Shown here: piece after piece, positions 36,294 to 46,131 of the stretch
How the letters are laid out: the number at the start of each line of letters is the position of its first letter
Position numbering within the stretch: the stretch's first letter is position 1
Assembly (NCBI RefSeq): GCF_000423285.1
Contig: NZ_AUHR01000008.1
Coordinates: 62,001 to 126,000, forward strand
Source: Laribacter hongkongensis DSM 14985
GTDB taxonomy: Bacteria; Pseudomonadota; Gammaproteobacteria; Burkholderiales; Aquaspirillaceae
Direction: 5' to 3'
DNA: 64,000 bases
Notes under the pieces: generated by a model
The model's database searches: none
Told to the model about the DNA's origin: nothing
What the model saw: the letters and a program-made list of their open reading frames with translations, nothing else
Made by a program: the position numbers and the translations under genes

Positions 36294-37214
36294 ATGCGCT
36301 TTACCCTCAAGCAGCTGGAGGTGTTCACCTCGATCGCCCGCCACGAAAACGTGTCGCGGGCGGCCGACGAGCTGGCCCTGTCACAATCAGCCGCCAGCGG
36401 CGCACTGGCCGAACTTGAACGCCATTACGGGGTGCAGCTCTTCGACCGGGCCGGCAAGCGCCTGCGGCTGAACGATCTCGGCCACGCCCTGCTGCCGCCG
36501 GCCATGGAACTGCTGGACCGGGCTCACGAACTGGACGCCCTGCTGCGCCACAACCATATTGTCGGACCACTGGCCATCGGTGCCACCCTGACCATCGGCA
36601 ACTATCTGGCACCGATCATCGTCAGTGATTACCTGCAAACGCATCCCGGTGCCCGGGTGCGGCTGGAAGTGGCCAACACCTCGGCGATTGTCGAACAGGT
36701 GGCACATTTCGGGCTGGACCTCGGGCTGATCGAAGGACATTTCCATCATCCGGACCTGGAGTCACTCCCTTGGGGAGGCGATTCGCTGGAATGCTTCGTT
36801 GCTCCCGACCATCCGCTGGCCGGCAGCACCGTACCCACCACGGCCGACATGCTGGCAGCCCAGCCCTGGATTGTCCGCGAACCCGGTTCGGGCACGCGCC
36901 AGGCATTCGACCGGGCTTTTGCCTCCCTGGGATTGCGCCCGAACATCCTGCTTGAGCTGGAGCACACCGAAGCCATCAAGCGGGCAGTCGAATCAGGGCT
37001 TGGCATCGGCTGCGTGTCGGCACTGGCCCTGCGCGAAGCCTTCAGGCGCGGCAGCCTCGTCAAACTGGAAACCCCGGACCTCTCGTTGCGACGGCAGTTT
37101 CATATTGCACTGCACCGGCAGAAGTATCGCAGTGCCGGCCTGACGGCCTTCCTGTCGCTCTGTCAGGCACAACTGGATGCCGGTCTGCTGGTCCGTCCCA
37201 CAAGGATTCCCTGA
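36294..37214 (+). CDS. LysR-family transcriptional regulator
   Basis: This 306-residue regulator has an N-terminal winged helix-turn-helix (LKQLEVFTSIARHENVSRAADELALSQSAASGALAELE) and a C-terminal LysR substrate-binding domain (GPLAIGATLTIGNYLAP, GLDLGLIEGHFHHPDL, SGLGIGCVSALAL). The wording is close to the CysB/YeiE-like group, which often senses sulfur species or organic acids. The ligand and targets are not evident. It shares strand and a short gap with rraA and may be cotranscribed. The downstream gap contains CATGA-N6-TCATG (about 37259-37274), a possible LysR or unrelated palindrome. Confidence 0.9.
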   Translation: MRFTLKQLEVFTSIARHENVSRAADELALSQSAASGALAELERHYGVQLFDRAGKRLRLNDLGHALLPPAMELLDRAHELDALLRHNHIVGPLAIGATLTIGNYLAPIIVSDYLQTHPGARVRLEVANTSAIVEQVAHFGLDLGLIEGHFHHPDLESLPWGGDSLECFVAPDHPLAGSTVPTTADMLAAQPWIVREPGSGTRQAFDRAFASLGLRPNILLELEHTEAIKRAVESGLGIGCVSALALREAFRRGSLVKLETPDLSLRRQFHIALHRQKYRSAGLTAFLSLCQAQLDAGLLVRPTRIP

Positions 37215-37400
37215 CTGTCCTCAAAAAGGGCACTGGTTCTGCCGGCGCAATGCATGTGCATGACATTTATCATGGTGCAGTGCCATGGGTATTTGTCATA
37301 CTCAGGATGTTCGTCACGCCATCCGGCATTGCCTTCGCACCGCGGCAGGCGTGCATGAACCCATGCCTTGTTATGTCCGATTTTCAGGAATCCGCTGTAT

Positions 37401-39017
37401 ATGACGATTGCCAAACGACTGGGGCTGCTTGCCACCTTACTGATTTCCGGACTGATCGTGATCGGTCTGGCTGGCTTGTGGGCCATGAATACCATTCACC
37501 ATCAGCTGGAGGAGGTCACCGCCGACACTTTGCCGAGCTTGGATACCCTCGCCGAAGCAACCGTAGCATTTCACCGCGCCCGTCCGCCATTGTTGAGACA
37601 TGTTCTGGAAACCAGTCCGGATGCCAAAGCAAAATATGCCGATCGTTTTAAAGAGCGTATTAAAGAAGCTGAAACCAACCTGAATAACTACCAAGCCCAA
37701 GGCTTAGTGACTAATTCCCAGGATCAGGGTTATCTCGACAAAGAAAAAGCCCTGCTGCAACGCTATGTCAAATTTGGCGAGCAGTTCATGGCGCTATCAG
37801 ACCAAGGACAGCAGGCCGAAGCCATCGCCTTGCTTGACCGGGAAAGTGCCCAAATTGACGAACTGGCCATGTCATTCAAGCAGCATATGGCTTATAATCA
37901 CCAGCTTGCGCAGCAATTCGACAAGACTGCCGAGAACGTCAACAACCAGATCCAGATCGCCCTGATCTGCCTGATTGCGGCTTCGATCATCTTCGGCATC
38001 TGGCTGAGTCTGGCCATTTACCGGCAAATCTCCGGCAAGCTCCGGCACCTGTCCGGCACCTGCCAGCAAGTCACCGGACAACTGGACTTTACCTGCCGCG
38101 TGCCAGTGCAGGGCAAGGACGAAATCACCACGGTCGGCAATGCGCTGAACAGCCTGCTGGACAAGCTCCAGACAAGCTTCCGCGACATGAGTCACCATGT
38201 CGCCACGGTCAACGCCGCAGCCCAGCGCATGGTTGATGCCGCCAATGACCTCTCCACGTCTTCCGGACAACAAAGCGAAGCAGCATCCAGCATGGCCTCC
38301 ACCATCGAACAGATGACCGTCAGCATCGGACAGGTGGCCGAACGTGCCGGTGATACCAACGAGATTTCCAGTACGACCGGAACACTGGCCCAGCAGGGCA
38401 TGTCCGTGATCGATGAAACCGTGCGCGACATCCGCAGCATTGCCGAAACCGTGCGCGTGGCGTCGGAGCAGATCGGCGAGCTGGAGCACAAGGGCGAACA
38501 GATTGACGCCATCATCTCCATCATCAAGGACCTGGCGGACCAGACCAACCTGCTGGCACTCAATGCCGCCATTGAGGCAGCCCGCGCCGGAGAACAGGGC
38601 CGTGGTTTTGCCGTAGTGGCCGACGAGGTGCGCAAGCTGGCCGAGCGCACGACCACCTCCACCCAGGAAATTTCCACCACCATCATGGAAATGCGCGAAG
38701 GGACACAGCGGGTGGTAACCGGTATCAGTGCCGCTGTCGAAAAGGTCAACAACGGCGTAGCCCGTGCCGAAGAAGCCAGCCAGGCCATGGCCCGCATCGA
38801 ATCCGGCTCGCGCCAGTCGGTCAACATGGTCGGCGACATCACCAACGCCATCCAGGAACAAAGCACGGCCAGCAACGCGATTGCCGTCAAGGTGGAAAAC
38901 ATTGCCCGCATGTCGGAAAGCAACAACGCGATCGCGCGCTCTACTGCCGACACGGCAACCGAGCTGTCCCGGGTGGCCGACCAGATCCGTCAGGAAGTCG
39001 CCCAGTACCAGGTTTAA
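37401..39017 (+). CDS. Methyl-accepting chemotaxis protein
   Basis: This is a 538-residue membrane chemoreceptor. It has a first membrane helix ([21 protein letters not shown]), a four-helix-bundle-type periplasmic sensor to about residue 190, a second helix ([24 protein letters not shown]), a HAMP domain and a long cytoplasmic coiled coil. The hairpin tip [38 protein letters not shown] (quoted in two parts in the literature as the MCP signature) is at about 375-415. Adaptation and CheW/CheA coupling are inferred from family. ATG 37401 has AGGAA upstream. The sensor-coding part (about 37590-37900) is visibly AT-richer than the signalling part. No chemotaxis genes adjoin it. Confidence 0.93.
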   Translation: MTIAKRLGLLATLLISGLIVIGLAGLWAMNTIHHQLEEVTADTLPSLDTLAEATVAFHRARPPLLRHVLETSPDAKAKYADRFKERIKEAETNLNNYQAQGLVTNSQDQGYLDKEKALLQRYVKFGEQFMALSDQGQQAEAIALLDRESAQIDELAMSFKQHMAYNHQLAQQFDKTAENVNNQIQIALICLIAASIIFGIWLSLAIYRQISGKLRHLSGTCQQVTGQLDFTCRVPVQGKDEITTVGNALNSLLDKLQTSFRDMSHHVATVNAAAQRMVDAANDLSTSSGQQSEAASSMASTIEQMTVSIGQVAERAGDTNEISSTTGTLAQQGMSVIDETVRDIRSIAETVRVASEQIGELEHKGEQIDAIISIIKDLADQTNLLALNAAIEAARAGEQGRGFAVVADEVRKLAERTTTSTQEISTTIMEMREGTQRVVTGISAAVEKVNNGVARAEEASQAMARIESGSRQSVNMVGDITNAIQEQSTASNAIAVKVENIARMSESNNAIARSTADTATELSRVADQIRQEVAQYQV

Positions 39018-39034
39018 GACTGCGGCGCAACGTG

Positions 39035-39075
39035 CGCCTGATCCGCCAGACCGGCGAATCAGGCGTTTTTTTTTA
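39035..39075 (+). terminator. Terminator of the chemoreceptor gene
   Basis: CGCCTGAT (39035-39042) pairs with ATCAGGCG (39058-39065), with an additional inner CGCC/GGCG pairing, and is followed by nine or more T residues. Confidence 0.88.
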
Positions 39076-39368
39076 TGAGCCGGCGCAGGTCTGGCCTGGC
39101 GAATCAAGTCATCCGCAAGTGCGACATCCAGGTCAGGATACCAATGGAAACAGCTTCCAGACGGGAACCAGGCATTCCCAATCAGTCAGACTGCAGGCAA
39201 CACGTCTGTCTTCCGGCAACTGGTCAGCAACGGTAACACCCGGCAGAATGCCGCCTCCCTGACAAGGGGACATCGTTCCTGTCATGAAACTGAAAACGCC
39301 GGACCGGACAGCAGTTCGGCAACGGACAATCCCGGGTCGGGAAGCTTCACAGCACCCATCCGCCGCAG
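39076..39368. other. Non-coding gap between convergent genes
   Basis: About 290 bases without a convincing gene, hairpin or repeat. It separates the chemoreceptor (plus) from acpS (minus). Confidence 0.4.
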
Positions 39369-39746
39369 TCAGCCCTCGAACACCACAAAAGCAAGGCAGT
39401 GCGTACGCTCGTCGCTGATGGAAACATGCATGCGCTGCACCCCGCGTGCGGTCAGCCAGTCATGCAGTACGGCAGAGCAGGCAAAGGCCGGCTTGCCCAG
39501 TTCATCGTGGGTCACCGCAATGGCGGGCAGCAGCACAGGTGCACGGACTCCGGTACCTGCGGCCTTGGCAAAAGCCTCTTTGGCAGCAAAGCGCTTGGCC
39601 AGAAAACGGGCCGGATCAGCCGCCCGGGCAAATTCATCCAGTTCTGCGGCAGCCAGCATGCGTCTGGCTACCCGCTGACCGTGGCGCGCCAGCAGTTGCT
39701 CGAAACGCGCCACCTCGGCCAGATCGGTTCCGATACCGACAATCAT
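39369..39746 (-). CDS. acpS: Holo-[acyl-carrier-protein] synthase
   Basis: AcpS transfers phosphopantetheine from CoA to acyl carrier protein. The 125-residue product has the family motifs [12 protein letters not shown] (Mg2+-binding Asp), [20 protein letters not shown] and [16 protein letters not shown]. Length is typical. Its ATG overlaps the pdxJ stop (ATGA). It is the last gene of the rnc-era-recO-pdxJ-acpS run, a conserved arrangement in proteobacteria. Confidence 0.96.
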   Translation of the reverse strand: MIVGIGTDLAEVARFEQLLARHGQRVARRMLAAAELDEFARAADPARFLAKRFAAKEAFAKAAGTGVRAPVLLPAIAVTHDELGKPAFACSAVLHDWLTARGVQRMHVSISDERTHCLAFVVFEG

Positions 39747-40477
39747 GCGGCGTTGTGACGCGCCTCGACCATCAGCGCCTTCATTTCCCGTACTGCCGGA
39801 GCAAAGCCGACCATCAGCGCATGGGCCACGATGGCATGACCGATGTTGAGCTCGCGGATTTCCCGGATGGCCGCCACCGGCTGTACGTTGTGGTAGCTCA
39901 GGCCATGCCCGGCATTCACCACCAGCCCCAGATCGACCCCGACAATGGCCGCATGCCGGATGCGCGTCAGCTCACGCTGCCGGATGTCGTGACTCTCGGC
40001 ATCGGCATAGCGCCCGGTATGCAGTTCGACCACTGTGGCACCGGTTTCGTGCGACGCCTTGATCTGCTCGTCATCCGGGTCGATGAACAGCGACACCCGG
40101 ATGCCTTTGGCCCGCAACTGCCGGGTAAAGTCGGCAATCCGGTCAAAGTAGCGGATCACGTCCAGCCCGCCCTCGGTCGTCAGTTCCTCGCGCTTTTCCG
40201 GCACGATGCACACGTCCTGAGGCAACACGCGCAGGGCGTTGTCCAGCATTTCATCCGTCAGGGCCATTTCCAGGTTCATGCGCGTCTTGATCGCTGCCCG
40301 CATCACGGCCAGGTCATCGTCCTTGATATGACGGCGATCTTCACGCAGATGCAGGGTAATCAGGTCGGCTCCGGCGGTTTCTGCCACCAGCGCGGCTTCG
40401 ACCGGACTGGGATAACGTGTGCCGCGGGCATTGCGCAGGGTGGCAACGTGGTCGATGTTGACGCCGAGAAGAATCAT
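39743..40477 (-). CDS. pdxJ: Pyridoxine 5'-phosphate synthase
   Basis: PdxJ condenses 1-deoxyxylulose 5-phosphate with 3-amino-2-oxopropyl phosphate to give pyridoxine 5'-phosphate in vitamin B6 synthesis. The 244-residue TIM-barrel enzyme has [18 protein letters not shown] at its start, [12 protein letters not shown], the Glu motif [17 protein letters not shown] and [11 protein letters not shown] near the end, all as in the family. It starts at ATG 40477 and overlaps acpS downstream by four bases. The 48-base gap from recO shows no terminator. Confidence 0.97.
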   Translation of the reverse strand: MILLGVNIDHVATLRNARGTRYPSPVEAALVAETAGADLITLHLREDRRHIKDDDLAVMRAAIKTRMNLEMALTDEMLDNALRVLPQDVCIVPEKREELTTEGGLDVIRYFDRIADFTRQLRAKGIRVSLFIDPDDEQIKASHETGATVVELHTGRYADAESHDIRQRELTRIRHAAIVGVDLGLVVNAGHGLSYHNVQPVAAIREIRELNIGHAIVAHALMVGFAPAVREMKALMVEARHNAA

Positions 40478-40525
40478 GATCGTGGGTCCAGCAAAGAAAA
40501 CGGGGCGATTGTAGACGCGGGCAGC

Positions 40526-41254
40526 TTAATTGTCAGAAAGTGCCGCCACTTCGTTGAGCAAGGCACGGGAAGCCAGCTCGGTCCCGGCCAGGGCATGGGT
40601 CAGCAAGGCGCGATTGAGGAAGCGGGCTTCGCGCAAGACTGCCGCACTGGCCTGGTCGAGCGCCCCATGGTCCAGTGCCAGCAACGTCTGGCCGCTGACC
40701 TCGCATCCCCGTTCGGCTCCCGGCCGGGCTCCTTCTCCGGGCACGAAACCATAGACAGCGTCAGCCCGCACCGGCTCGCCGGCCAGATCACGGTCCAGCG
40801 TCGGCGCATAGCCGGTGGCTGCCAGCAATTGCAGCTCGAAGCGACGCAATGCCGGTGCGATGGCGACCGAACCACGGGCCAGATGGGCAATCAGCGTGCG
40901 GTAGTCGTCAAACAGACCTTCATGCGGATCATCGCGCGCTACCAGTTTCATGATGAGTTCATTGACATAGAACCCGGTCACGAGTGGCGTGCCGGCCAGT
41001 TGCGGCAAGCCGCCTTGCCAGTCGATGTCCGAGAGCGTGCGGATGTCGCTCTTGCCGAACCAGCCCACTTCCAGCGGGGAAAACGGCAGCAGCAAGGCGC
41101 GGATGCCGGCCCGCGGGCGGCGTGCACCGCGCGCTACCAGCCCTACCCGGCCATGCTCGCGGGTGAACATTTCCACCAGCAGGCTGGTTTCCTTGTAGGG
41201 CTGGGCGTGCAGCACGAAAGCCTGCTGGCCCTTGACCTTGCCGGGTTGCGACAT
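40526..41254 (-). CDS. recO: DNA repair protein RecO
   Basis: RecO works with RecR to load RecA on SSB-coated DNA and anneals complementary strands. The 242-residue protein has the N-terminal OB-fold (GQQAFVLHAQPYKETSLLVEMFTREHGRVGLVARGARR) and the helical C-terminal region expected of RecO. The zinc-finger cysteines of some RecO proteins are not evident, as in many proteobacteria. It starts at ATG 41254, 10 bases after the era stop, in the rnc-era-recO operon. Confidence 0.93.
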   Translation of the reverse strand: MSQPGKVKGQQAFVLHAQPYKETSLLVEMFTREHGRVGLVARGARRPRAGIRALLLPFSPLEVGWFGKSDIRTLSDIDWQGGLPQLAGTPLVTGFYVNELIMKLVARDDPHEGLFDDYRTLIAHLARGSVAIAPALRRFELQLLAATGYAPTLDRDLAGEPVRADAVYGFVPGEGARPGAERGCEVSGQTLLALDHGALDQASAAVLREARFLNRALLTHALAGTELASRALLNEVAALSDN

Positions 41255-41264
41255 GGACCTGCCG

Positions 41265-42161
41265 TCAGAGCTCGAACTGTTTCAGGAAGCGGACATCGTC
41301 TGCCCAGCCACCCTTGACCTTGACCCACACCTTGAGGAACACCTTGCCGTCAAAGAGCTTTTCCATGTCGAGCCGGGCCTCGGTCGAGATGCGCTTGAGC
41401 TTTTCGCCATCCTTGCCGATCACGATGGATTTCTGGCCGACCTTGTCGACCAGCACCGTGACATAAATCTTGCGCAGCGCTCCTTCGACCTCGAACAGCT
41501 CGGTTTCCACGTTCATGGAATACGGCAGCTCTTCACCCAGGTAGCGGAACAGCTTTTCGCGGACGATTTCGGCAGCCAGGAACTTTTCGTTCTTGTCGGT
41601 CACCATGTCTTCCGGATACAGCGGCACGCTCTGCGGCAGGTGCGGCTGCACCAGCTTCAGGAGTTCATCCAGCCGCTGGCCATGCTTGGCGCAGACCGGA
41701 ATGATGTCGGCGAAGGCAAAAGCCTCACTGACCTTGACCAGGAAACCGGCCATCTCGGCCTTGTCCTTCAGGCGGTCGGACTTGTTGATCACCGCCACCA
41801 CCGGGCGGTTTTTCGGCAGCAGGTTCAGCACTTCCTGGTCGGCCGGGCCGAGCTTGCCGGCCTCCAGCACCATCAGCACGCAGTCCACATCGGCCAGTGT
41901 CTGACGCACGCTCTGGTTGAGCACGTCGTTCAGCGCATTGCGGTGGCGGGTCTGGAAGCCTGGCGTATCAACGAAGATGAACTGGGCATCCTCGCGGGTT
42001 TCGATGCCGGTCACCCGGTGACGGGTGGTCTGGGCCTTCTTGGAGGTAATGCTGATCTTCTGGCCGATCAGGTGGTTCATCAGCGTCGACTTGCCGACAT
42101 TGGGACGGCCGACAATGGCGACAAAGCCGCAACGGTAATCGGCGGGAGTAACGGGCATCAT
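41265..42161 (-). CDS. era: GTPase Era
   Basis: Era is an essential GTPase that binds the 3' end of 16S rRNA during 30S assembly. The 298-residue product has G1 GRPNVGKST (P-loop), switch I with T in TTRHRVTG, G3 DTPGF, G4 NKSD and a C-terminal KH domain (ETELFEVEGALRKIYVTVLVDKVGQKSIVIGKDGEKLKRIS). Of two adjacent ATG codons, the one at 42161 overlaps the rnc stop as ATGA and is taken as the start. Length is normal. Confidence 0.97.
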   Translation of the reverse strand: MMPVTPADYRCGFVAIVGRPNVGKSTLMNHLIGQKISITSKKAQTTRHRVTGIETREDAQFIFVDTPGFQTRHRNALNDVLNQSVRQTLADVDCVLMVLEAGKLGPADQEVLNLLPKNRPVVAVINKSDRLKDKAEMAGFLVKVSEAFAFADIIPVCAKHGQRLDELLKLVQPHLPQSVPLYPEDMVTDKNEKFLAAEIVREKLFRYLGEELPYSMNVETELFEVEGALRKIYVTVLVDKVGQKSIVIGKDGEKLKRISTEARLDMEKLFDGKVFLKVWVKVKGGWADDVRFLKQFEL

Positions 42162-42874
42162 ACGGACTTCCTTGGTTTGCCGGTCTTGGCGTCCTGCGCC
42201 TCGATGGCTTCAATGGCGCGCTCGGCGGCCAGTTGTTCGGCGGCACGGCGGCTGCTGCCCTCTCCGCAGGTTGCGAGGCCGAGCTGCGGAATGTCGCAGG
42301 CCACCTCGAACTGCGACAGGTGTGCGTCACCGCTCTGGTTCAGGATGCGGTACGCCGGCAGCGGCAGGCGCCGGGCCTGGAGCATTTCCTGCAACCGGGT
42401 CTTGGCATCCTTGGCCTGACGGTTGAGGTCAATGCCGGCCACCCGGGCGGCGTACAGCCGGCGCACCACGTTTTCGGCAACCGCAAAATCGGCATCCAGG
42501 CAGACTGCGGCAAAGATCGCTTCCATGGCATCCGCCAGGATGGACGGGCGGTCATGTCCGCCGCTCTTGCGCTCGCCGTCACCGAGGAACAGGCAGTCGC
42601 CCAGCGTCAGTTCACGGGCGATTTCGGCAAGGGTGGCCTGGTTGACGAGATTGGCACGCAGGCGTGACAGCTGCCCTTCGGAAAGCTCCGGGAAAGCATC
42701 AAACAGCATGCGCGCAATGGTGTAGTTGAGAATGCCGTCGCCGACAAACTCGAAACGCTCGTTGTTGGGCTGACCGTAACTGCGGTGGGTCAGCGCCTCT
42801 TTAAGCAGGGCTGGACTGGTGAAAAGATGACCGATGTGCTGCATCAGCCGGTCGATGGGTTGTGGCGTTCTCAC
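42158..42874 (-). CDS. rnc: Ribonuclease III
   Basis: RNase III cuts double-stranded RNA and processes rRNA. The 238-residue protein has the catalytic helix NERFEFVGDGIL (acidic Glu42 and Asp46), a second acidic pair in LADAMEAIFAAVCLD and a C-terminal dsRNA-binding domain (AKTRLQEMLQARRLPLPAYRIL ... GSSRRAAEQLAAERAIEAI). The first signature has Phe/Val and Gly where most enzymes have Leu/Leu and Ser (NERLEFLGDS), a mild change. The start is GTG at 42874. A terminator sits between lepB and rnc, so rnc starts a new transcription unit. Confidence 0.96.
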   Translation of the reverse strand: MRTPQPIDRLMQHIGHLFTSPALLKEALTHRSYGQPNNERFEFVGDGILNYTIARMLFDAFPELSEGQLSRLRANLVNQATLAEIARELTLGDCLFLGDGERKSGGHDRPSILADAMEAIFAAVCLDADFAVAENVVRRLYAARVAGIDLNRQAKDAKTRLQEMLQARRLPLPAYRILNQSGDAHLSQFEVACDIPQLGLATCGEGSSRRAAEQLAAERAIEAIEAQDAKTGKPRKSV

Positions 42875-42940
42875 GGACGAGACTCCGGCGCCTGAATCTG
42901 TTCAGGCACAATGCTCGGGTACAGCCTTGGCTGCACCCCG

Positions 42941-42979
42941 AAAAAACAAGCCCCCGCAAACGCGCTCCGCTTGCGGGGC
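42941..42979 (-). terminator. Terminator between lepB and rnc
   Basis: On the minus strand the hairpin CCCCGCAA (42978-42971)/TTGCGGGG (42959-42952) is followed by CTTGTTTTTT. It ends the lepA-lepB unit, 37 bases beyond the lepB stop. Confidence 0.85.
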
Positions 42980-43015
42980 ATGAAGCGGCCGGAACCGGCC
43001 GCCCTGAAGGTCATT

Positions 43016-43981
43016 TTACTGGATACGGTGACCGATGCGTCCGAAGTCGCCAAAGTTCATCCATACCATGAAGGCCTTGCCGACCAGCATGTTGTCCGGC
43101 ACGAAGCCCCAGTAGCGGCTGTCATGGCTGTTGTCGCGGTTGTCACCCATGGCGAAATACTGGCCCTCGGGAACCTTGCACACAAAGCCGTCCGGATCAA
43201 AGCTGCAGTTTTCACGGCCGGGGAACTGGGCCACCTGCGACAGGTGCAGGGTCGGAGTCGGCTCGGTACGCAATACGTCATACTGCTTGCTGCCGTTGTT
43301 TTCGCGGTAAAGGTCGCTCTTGAGGTAGCCGATCTGGTTTTCGACATAGTCGTAAGTACCGGTCTGCTTGTCCTGCACCGGCTTGCCGTTGACGATCAGC
43401 TGCTTGTTGCGGTACTCGACCGTGTCGCCCGGCAGGCCCACGATGCGCTTGATGAAGTTGACCTGCGGATTGGGCGGGAAGTTGAACACCACCACATCGC
43501 CCCGTTCCACCTGGCCCACCGGCACCAGCACGTTGTTCACGATCGGGGTGCGGATGCCGTAGGCAAACTTGTTGACGAGGATGAAGTCGCCCACCACCAG
43601 CCCCGGCCGCATCGAGGACGAGGGAATCTGGAACGGTTCGGCAAGGAAAGAGCGCAGCAGGAACACCACGAAGATGATCGGGAAAAAGCCGCGCGAATAC
43701 TCCACCAGCGCCGGTTCCAGCTTGCCGGCAGCTGCCCGCTGGCGGCGCAGCCAGAAGCGGTCGATGCCGGCCACGATGCCCGTCACCACGACGAAGGACA
43801 GCAGCACGGCGCTGAAGCTCATGTACTGCGCCAGTATGCCAAAGCCGCCGACCAGCACGCCGATGTAGCCCCACTGCGTCAGCATCGGCGGATCCTTGTC
43901 CTCCGGCTGACGTTTGGGGGCAGCCAGGATCATGACGATGCCGGCGGCCAGTACAAAGACGAAAATCCACAAGAGGTTCAT
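43016..43981 (-). CDS. lepB: Signal peptidase I
   Basis: LepB removes signal peptides of Sec- and Tat-exported proteins at the inner membrane. The 321-residue protein has two N-terminal membrane helices (LLWIFVFVLAAGIVMILAA and LLSFVVVTGIVAGI region), then the Ser-Lys dyad: nucleophile Ser in FQIPSSSMRPGL and general-base Lys in NFIKRIVGLPGD, and the box E motif YFAMGDNRDNSHDSRYWG. The start is ATG 43981. lepA lies 42 bases upstream; the pair is a conserved operon. Confidence 0.96.
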   Translation of the reverse strand: MNLLWIFVFVLAAGIVMILAAPKRQPEDKDPPMLTQWGYIGVLVGGFGILAQYMSFSAVLLSFVVVTGIVAGIDRFWLRRQRAAAGKLEPALVEYSRGFFPIIFVVFLLRSFLAEPFQIPSSSMRPGLVVGDFILVNKFAYGIRTPIVNNVLVPVGQVERGDVVVFNFPPNPQVNFIKRIVGLPGDTVEYRNKQLIVNGKPVQDKQTGTYDYVENQIGYLKSDLYRENNGSKQYDVLRTEPTPTLHLSQVAQFPGRENCSFDPDGFVCKVPEGQYFAMGDNRDNSHDSRYWGFVPDNMLVGKAFMVWMNFGDFGRIGHRIQ

Positions 43982-44023
43982 GCTGGTTCCTGTCGTACTC
44001 CGGCGCCACGGCGCCGGTCGGGA

Positions 44024-45817
44024 TTACTTGTCGCTGACTTGCAGGATGGCAAGGAAGGCTTCCTGCGGAATTTCCACGTTGCCGACCTGCTTCATGCGCC
44101 GCTTGCCGGCCTTCTGCTTTTCCAGGAGCTTTTTCTTGCGGGTGATGTCACCGCCGTAGCACTTGGCCAGCACGTTCTTGCGCAGGGCCTTCACCGTTTC
44201 GCGGGCAATGATGTTGTTGCCGATGGCGGCCTGCACGGCGATGTCGAACATCTGCCGCGGAATCAGTTCGCGCATCTTGCTCACCAGCTCGCGACCGCGG
44301 TAGATGGCATTCTGGCGGTGCACGATCAGCGACAGCGCATCGACCTTTTCGCCGTTCACCATCACGTCGAGCTTGACCAGGTCGGAGGCCTGGAAGCACT
44401 TGAATTCGTAGTCGAGCGAAGCATAGCCACGGCTGGTGGATTTCAGCTTGTCAAAGAAGTCCATCACCACTTCGTTCATCGGCAGGTCGTAGGTCAGCAT
44501 CACCTGCCGGCCCATGTACTGCATGTTGACCTGCACGCCGCGCTTCTGGTTGCACAGCGTCATCACGGCACCGACGTAGTCCTGCGGCACCAGGATGGTG
44601 GAAGTGATGATCGGCTCGCGGATTTCCTCGATCTTGGACGGGTCCGGCAGTTTCGAGGGGTTTTCCACCTCGATGACCGTACCATCCTTCAGCAGCAGTT
44701 CGTACACCACGGTCGGTGCCGTGGTGATGAGGTCCATGTCGAACTCGCGTTCGAGGCGCTCCTGCACGATTTCGAGGTGCAAGAGGCCGAGGAAGCCGCA
44801 GCGGAAACCAAAGCCCAGTGCCTGCGACACTTCCGGCTCGAACTTGAGCGAGGCATCGTTGAGCTGGAGCTTTTCCAGCGCATCACGCAGGTTGTCGTAA
44901 TCGTGGCTTTCCACCGGGTAGAGACCGGCAAACACCTGCGACTGCACTTCCTTGAAGCCCGGAAGCGCCTCGGCAGCCGGACGGGCTACCTGCGTGATCG
45001 TGTCACCGACCTTGGCCGATTTCAGCTCCTTGATGCCGGCGATGATGAAGCCCACCTCGCCTGCCTTCAGCTCGCTGCGCTGCACCGATTTCGGCGTGAA
45101 CACGCCCACCTGCTCGACCAGGTGCTCGGCACCGGTCGCCATGAACTTGATCTTGTCCTTCGGCTTGACCGCGCCGTCCACCAGACGCACCAGCATCACC
45201 ACGCCAACGTAGTTGTCGAACCACGAGTCGATGATCAGTGCCTTCAGCGGGGCATCGGCGTCGCCTTTGGGTGCCGGGATTTTCTGCACCACGGTTTCGA
45301 GGATGTCCTCGATGCCGATGCCGCTCTTGGCCGAGGCACGTACGGCATCAATGGCTTCGATGCCGATGATGTCCTCGATCTCCTGGCTCACGCGCTCGGG
45401 TTCGGCGGCGGGCAGGTCGATCTTGTTCAGGACCGGCACCACCTCCACGCCCAGCTCGATGGCGGTGTAGCAGTTGGCCACGGTCTGCGCTTCCACCCCT
45501 TGCGAGGCGTCCACGACCAGCAGCGCGCCCTCGCAGGCGGACAGTGAACGGCTGACTTCGTAGCTGAAGTCGACGTGCCCCGGAGTGTCGATCAGGTTGA
45601 GGTGATAGACCTGTCCGTCGCGGGCCTTGTAGCTGAGGGCGGCCGTCTGCGCCTTGATGGTGATGCCGCGCTCTTTCTCGATGTCCATCGAGTCGAGCAC
45701 TTGTTCGGACATCTCGCGCATTTCCAGGCCGCCGCAGTACTGGATGAAGCGGTCGGCCAGCGTGGATTTGCCGTGGTCGATGTGGGCGATGATCGAGAAG
45801 TTGCGAATGTTTTTCAT
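44024..45817 (-). CDS. lepA: Elongation factor 4 (LepA)
   Basis: LepA is a ribosome-associated GTPase acting on stalled or mis-translocated ribosomes and in 30S biogenesis. The 597-residue protein has an EF-G-like GTPase domain ([37 protein letters not shown]), domain II, and the LepA-specific C-terminal domain ([24 protein letters not shown]). Length is normal. It starts at ATG 45817. A terminator lies just upstream at 45836-45857, so lepA-lepB form their own unit. Confidence 0.97.
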   Translation of the reverse strand: MKNIRNFSIIAHIDHGKSTLADRFIQYCGGLEMREMSEQVLDSMDIEKERGITIKAQTAALSYKARDGQVYHLNLIDTPGHVDFSYEVSRSLSACEGALLVVDASQGVEAQTVANCYTAIELGVEVVPVLNKIDLPAAEPERVSQEIEDIIGIEAIDAVRASAKSGIGIEDILETVVQKIPAPKGDADAPLKALIIDSWFDNYVGVVMLVRLVDGAVKPKDKIKFMATGAEHLVEQVGVFTPKSVQRSELKAGEVGFIIAGIKELKSAKVGDTITQVARPAAEALPGFKEVQSQVFAGLYPVESHDYDNLRDALEKLQLNDASLKFEPEVSQALGFGFRCGFLGLLHLEIVQERLEREFDMDLITTAPTVVYELLLKDGTVIEVENPSKLPDPSKIEEIREPIITSTILVPQDYVGAVMTLCNQKRGVQVNMQYMGRQVMLTYDLPMNEVVMDFFDKLKSTSRGYASLDYEFKCFQASDLVKLDVMVNGEKVDALSLIVHRQNAIYRGRELVSKMRELIPRQMFDIAVQAAIGNNIIARETVKALRKNVLAKCYGGDITRKKKLLEKQKAGKRRMKQVGNVEIPQEAFLAILQVSDK

Positions 45818-45835
45818 GTGCCAGTCAACAATAAA

Positions 45836-45857
45836 GAAGGGCGCCCAAGCGCCCTTC
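45836..45857 (-). terminator. Terminator upstream of lepA
   Basis: GAAGGGCG (45836-45843) pairs with CGCCCTTC (45850-45857), loop CCCAAG. On the minus strand it is followed by TTTATTG, a modest T-rich tail. It ends the rpoE-mucD-glutaredoxin operon. Confidence 0.7.
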
Positions 45858-45879
45858 CAGTTCTGAGTTCGCGCGGAGT

Positions 45880-46131
45880 TTACCCGATTTCAGCGAGATA
45901 CGCAGCGAGCCGCTCCGGAGCAAAGTGCCAGTGGCACACTTCGTGCCCGTCAGGACCGACCAGCACCGGCACCAGCTCGTCAAAGCGGGCGACCAGTACC
46001 TCGTCGGCATCCACGTCGACAATCTCCAGCGCCAGCTGCCCTGCGGCCACATAAGGCTTGAGGGCGTCGCGCATGGCATGGCACAGGCTGCAATAATCCC
46101 GGTAATACAGGGTGAACTGCGGAGCCATCAT
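45880..46131 (-). CDS. Glutaredoxin-like (DUF836) protein
   Basis: This 83-residue protein has a glutaredoxin-like fold, with [19 protein letters not shown] carrying a CxxC pair (YCSLCH, Cys at about 14 and 17) near the N-terminus and [17 protein letters not shown] in place of the cis-Pro region. Members of this family (DUF836) are small thiol-redox proteins of unknown substrate. It overlaps the mucD stop (ATGA) and is the last gene of the envelope-stress operon, so a role in periplasmic or membrane redox repair is possible but only by association. Confidence 0.85.
   Translation of the reverse strand: MMAPQFTLYYRDYCSLCHAMRDALKPYVAAGQLALEIVDVDADEVLVARFDELVPVLVGPDGHEVCHWHFAPERLAAYLAEIG

Noticed and set aside
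39446-41317. A 623-codon plus-strand frame over acpS, pdxJ and recO
   Set aside because: It spans three well-supported minus-strand genes and has no recognisable domain.
42911-45547. An 878-codon plus-strand frame over lepB and lepA
   Set aside because: Both minus-strand genes are certain. The plus frame is histidine-rich nonsense typical of antisense reading of high-GC genes.
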